Source: an uncultured Pelagibacteraceae bacterium (lineage in GTDB: Bacteria; Pseudomonadota; Alphaproteobacteria; Pelagibacterales; Pelagibacteraceae). From it: DNA of 8,494 nt. The stretch spans positions 1 to 8,494 of the forward strand of contig CACPGM010000020.1 in assembly GCA_902633535.1 (NCBI GenBank), in the 5' to 3' direction. Made by a program: the position numbers and the translations under genes. The notes under the pieces were generated by a model. That model ran no database searches and was not told the DNA's origin. It worked only from the letters and a program-made list of their open reading frames with translations. This document shows, piece after piece, positions 7,534-8,494 of the stretch (its first letter is position 1; every line of letters starts with the position of its first letter).

Positions 7534-8494
7534 TATGATTGCTATAAGCCTTAACAATCTTAGATACTAATGGATGTCTCACAACATCTGAATGATCGAA
7601 ATCAATAATAGAAATTTCATTTAAATGGGATAGAAGTTTTTTTGATTTATCTAAACCAGACATACTTTTATTTGGAAGGTCAATTTGAGACGGATCACCA
7701 TTAACTATAATTTTAGAGTTTTCTCCAATTCTAGTAAGAAACATTTTTATTTGGGTATCAGTAGCATTTTGAGCTTCATCTAGAATAGCAAATGAGTTTT
7801 TTAATGTTCTTCCTCTCATAAATGCAAGTGGTGCAATTTCGATATCTCCAATCTCAATCATTCTTTGAATCTTTTCAAAATGAAAAAGGTCATATAAAGA
7901 GTCATACAAAGGTCTTAAATAAGGATCCACTTTTTCTTTCATGTCGCCTGGTAAAAATCCTAATCTTTCTCCTGCTTCAACAGCTGGTCTAGATAAAATT
8001 ATTCTCTCAATTTTTTTTTCAAGTAACATGGTTAAAGCAACCGCTACGGCTAAAAAAGTTTTACCAGTTCCTGCTGGGCCTGCTGAAATAACAATATCAC
8101 TTTGTCTTAATGCCCTTACGTACTCTTTTTGTTTTTCTGACCTCGGTATAATTGATTTTTTTGGTGTTTTAATAATATCGGTAACATTTTGATTTTTAAC
8201 TTTTTCATTAATCATAAATTTATCAACAGATGATAATATGTCTTTATATTCAATATTACCATTATTAATATATTGGGTAGCTAAAAATTGTATTGCGTTC
8301 TTAACTTTTTCATTTTTTTCTAATGTTGACTTTATTAAAATTGAATTTCCCCTTGAGAACAAATTTGCTTCAGTAATTTTTTCTAATTCTTTAAGATTTT
8401 TATTAAATTCACCAACTACTCCCATCAACAAATCATTATCAGAAAAAATCACACTTAAAGTATTGTTATCAGAATAAACAAACTTCAAATTAGT
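7526..8494 (-). CDS. phoH: PhoH-like ATPase (YbeZ type), 5' end at or beyond the window edge
   Basis: This is a PhoH-family P-loop ATPase, the partner of YbeY in the conserved ybeZ-ybeY pair and thought to act in RNA or ribosome metabolism. Residues are numbered from the TTG at 8488. An N-terminal region (about 1-100) contains the family-typical GEFNKNLKELEK and SRGN elements. Walker A is GPAGTGKT (137-144), followed by LSRPAVEAGERLGFLPGD (165-182). Walker B is AILDEAQN (234-241), then NGDPSQIDLP (263-272) and the C-terminal DVVRHPLV (301-308). The reading frame stays open from the TTG through 8494. The preceding codons read Thr-Asn, so the real start is probably an ATG just outside the window and the gene is listed as partial. 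If the TTG is the start, the protein is 320 residues, close to family size. It is the first visible gene of the phoH-ybeY-lnt-metK block. Confidence 0.95.
   Translation of the reverse strand, partial: TNLKFVYSDNNTLSVIFSDNDLLMGVVGEFNKNLKELEKITEANLFSRGNSILIKSTLEKNEKVKNAIQFLATQYINNGNIEYKDILSSVDKFMINEKVKNQNVTDIIKTPKKSIIPRSEKQKEYVRALRQSDIVISAGPAGTGKTFLAVAVALTMLLEKKIERIILSRPAVEAGERLGFLPGDMKEKVDPYLRPLYDSLYDLFHFEKIQRMIEIGDIEIAPLAFMRGRTLKNSFAILDEAQNATDTQIKMFLTRIGENSKIIVNGDPSQIDLPNKSMSGLDKSKKLLSHLNEISIIDFDHSDVVRHPLVSKIVKAYSNHND

Noticed and set aside
7534..7557. TTG at 7557 as the ybeY start
   Set aside because: It would lengthen the overlap with phoH to 32 bp and add eight residues not typical of the family; the ATG at 7533 fits better.
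7941..8477. Two plus-strand open frames (83 and 79 codons) opposite phoH
   Set aside because: They mirror conserved PhoH coding sequence, including the Walker A region, and show no independent coding signal.
1..8494. Mobile element, CRISPR array, defence system or horizontally acquired genes
   Set aside because: All genes are conserved housekeeping families in a conserved order with uniform base composition. There are no array repeats, transposase, integrase or attachment-site features.

Overview
The window is an AT-rich (by eye roughly 30% GC), densely packed bacterial segment with every gene on the minus strand. The protein sequences look alphaproteobacterial: MetK has the '[14 protein letters not shown]' form, and the NusA, IF-2 and PhoH sequences agree. 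The low GC, lysine/isoleucine-rich proteins, 1-10 bp gene junctions and sparse Shine-Dalgarno sites fit a streamlined lineage such as SAR11/Pelagibacterales. That placement comes from recalled family sequences and was not confirmed by a search.

In transcription order (right to left) there are two blocks. Block 1 is phoH (ybeZ type; its 5' end is cut by or lies at the window edge), ybeY, lnt and metK. The genes overlap or nearly touch (8-bp overlap, 1-bp gap, 1-bp TAATG overlap). Block 2 is nusA, infB, rbfA and the first 35 codons of rpsO (10-bp gap, TAATG overlap, 12-bp gap). The only sizeable intergenic space is the 99 bp between the metK stop and the nusA ATG. It holds a candidate sigma70-type promoter and a perfect 9-bp intrinsic terminator hairpin whose U-tract ends at the nusA ribosome-binding site. 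No stretch longer than 300 bases lacks a gene, and I see no tRNA, rRNA, CRISPR array, insertion sequence or plus-strand gene.

The genes form a housekeeping expression module. YbeY (rRNA maturation/RNase) and PhoH (ATPase) act on RNA and ribosome quality. Lnt completes lipoprotein acylation, and MetK makes S-adenosylmethionine. NusA governs elongation and termination, IF-2 and RbfA act in translation initiation and 30S maturation, and S15 is a primary 16S rRNA binder.

No new biological system is evident. The points worth a second look are the nusA leader, where a terminator sits directly against the RBS (possible NusA autoregulation by attenuation), the stripped-down gene order (corC, the small HTH gene, trmB, rimP, ylxR and truB are absent from places where many alphaproteobacteria keep them), and the long A-tracts in lnt and ybeY, one directly after a probable TTG start.
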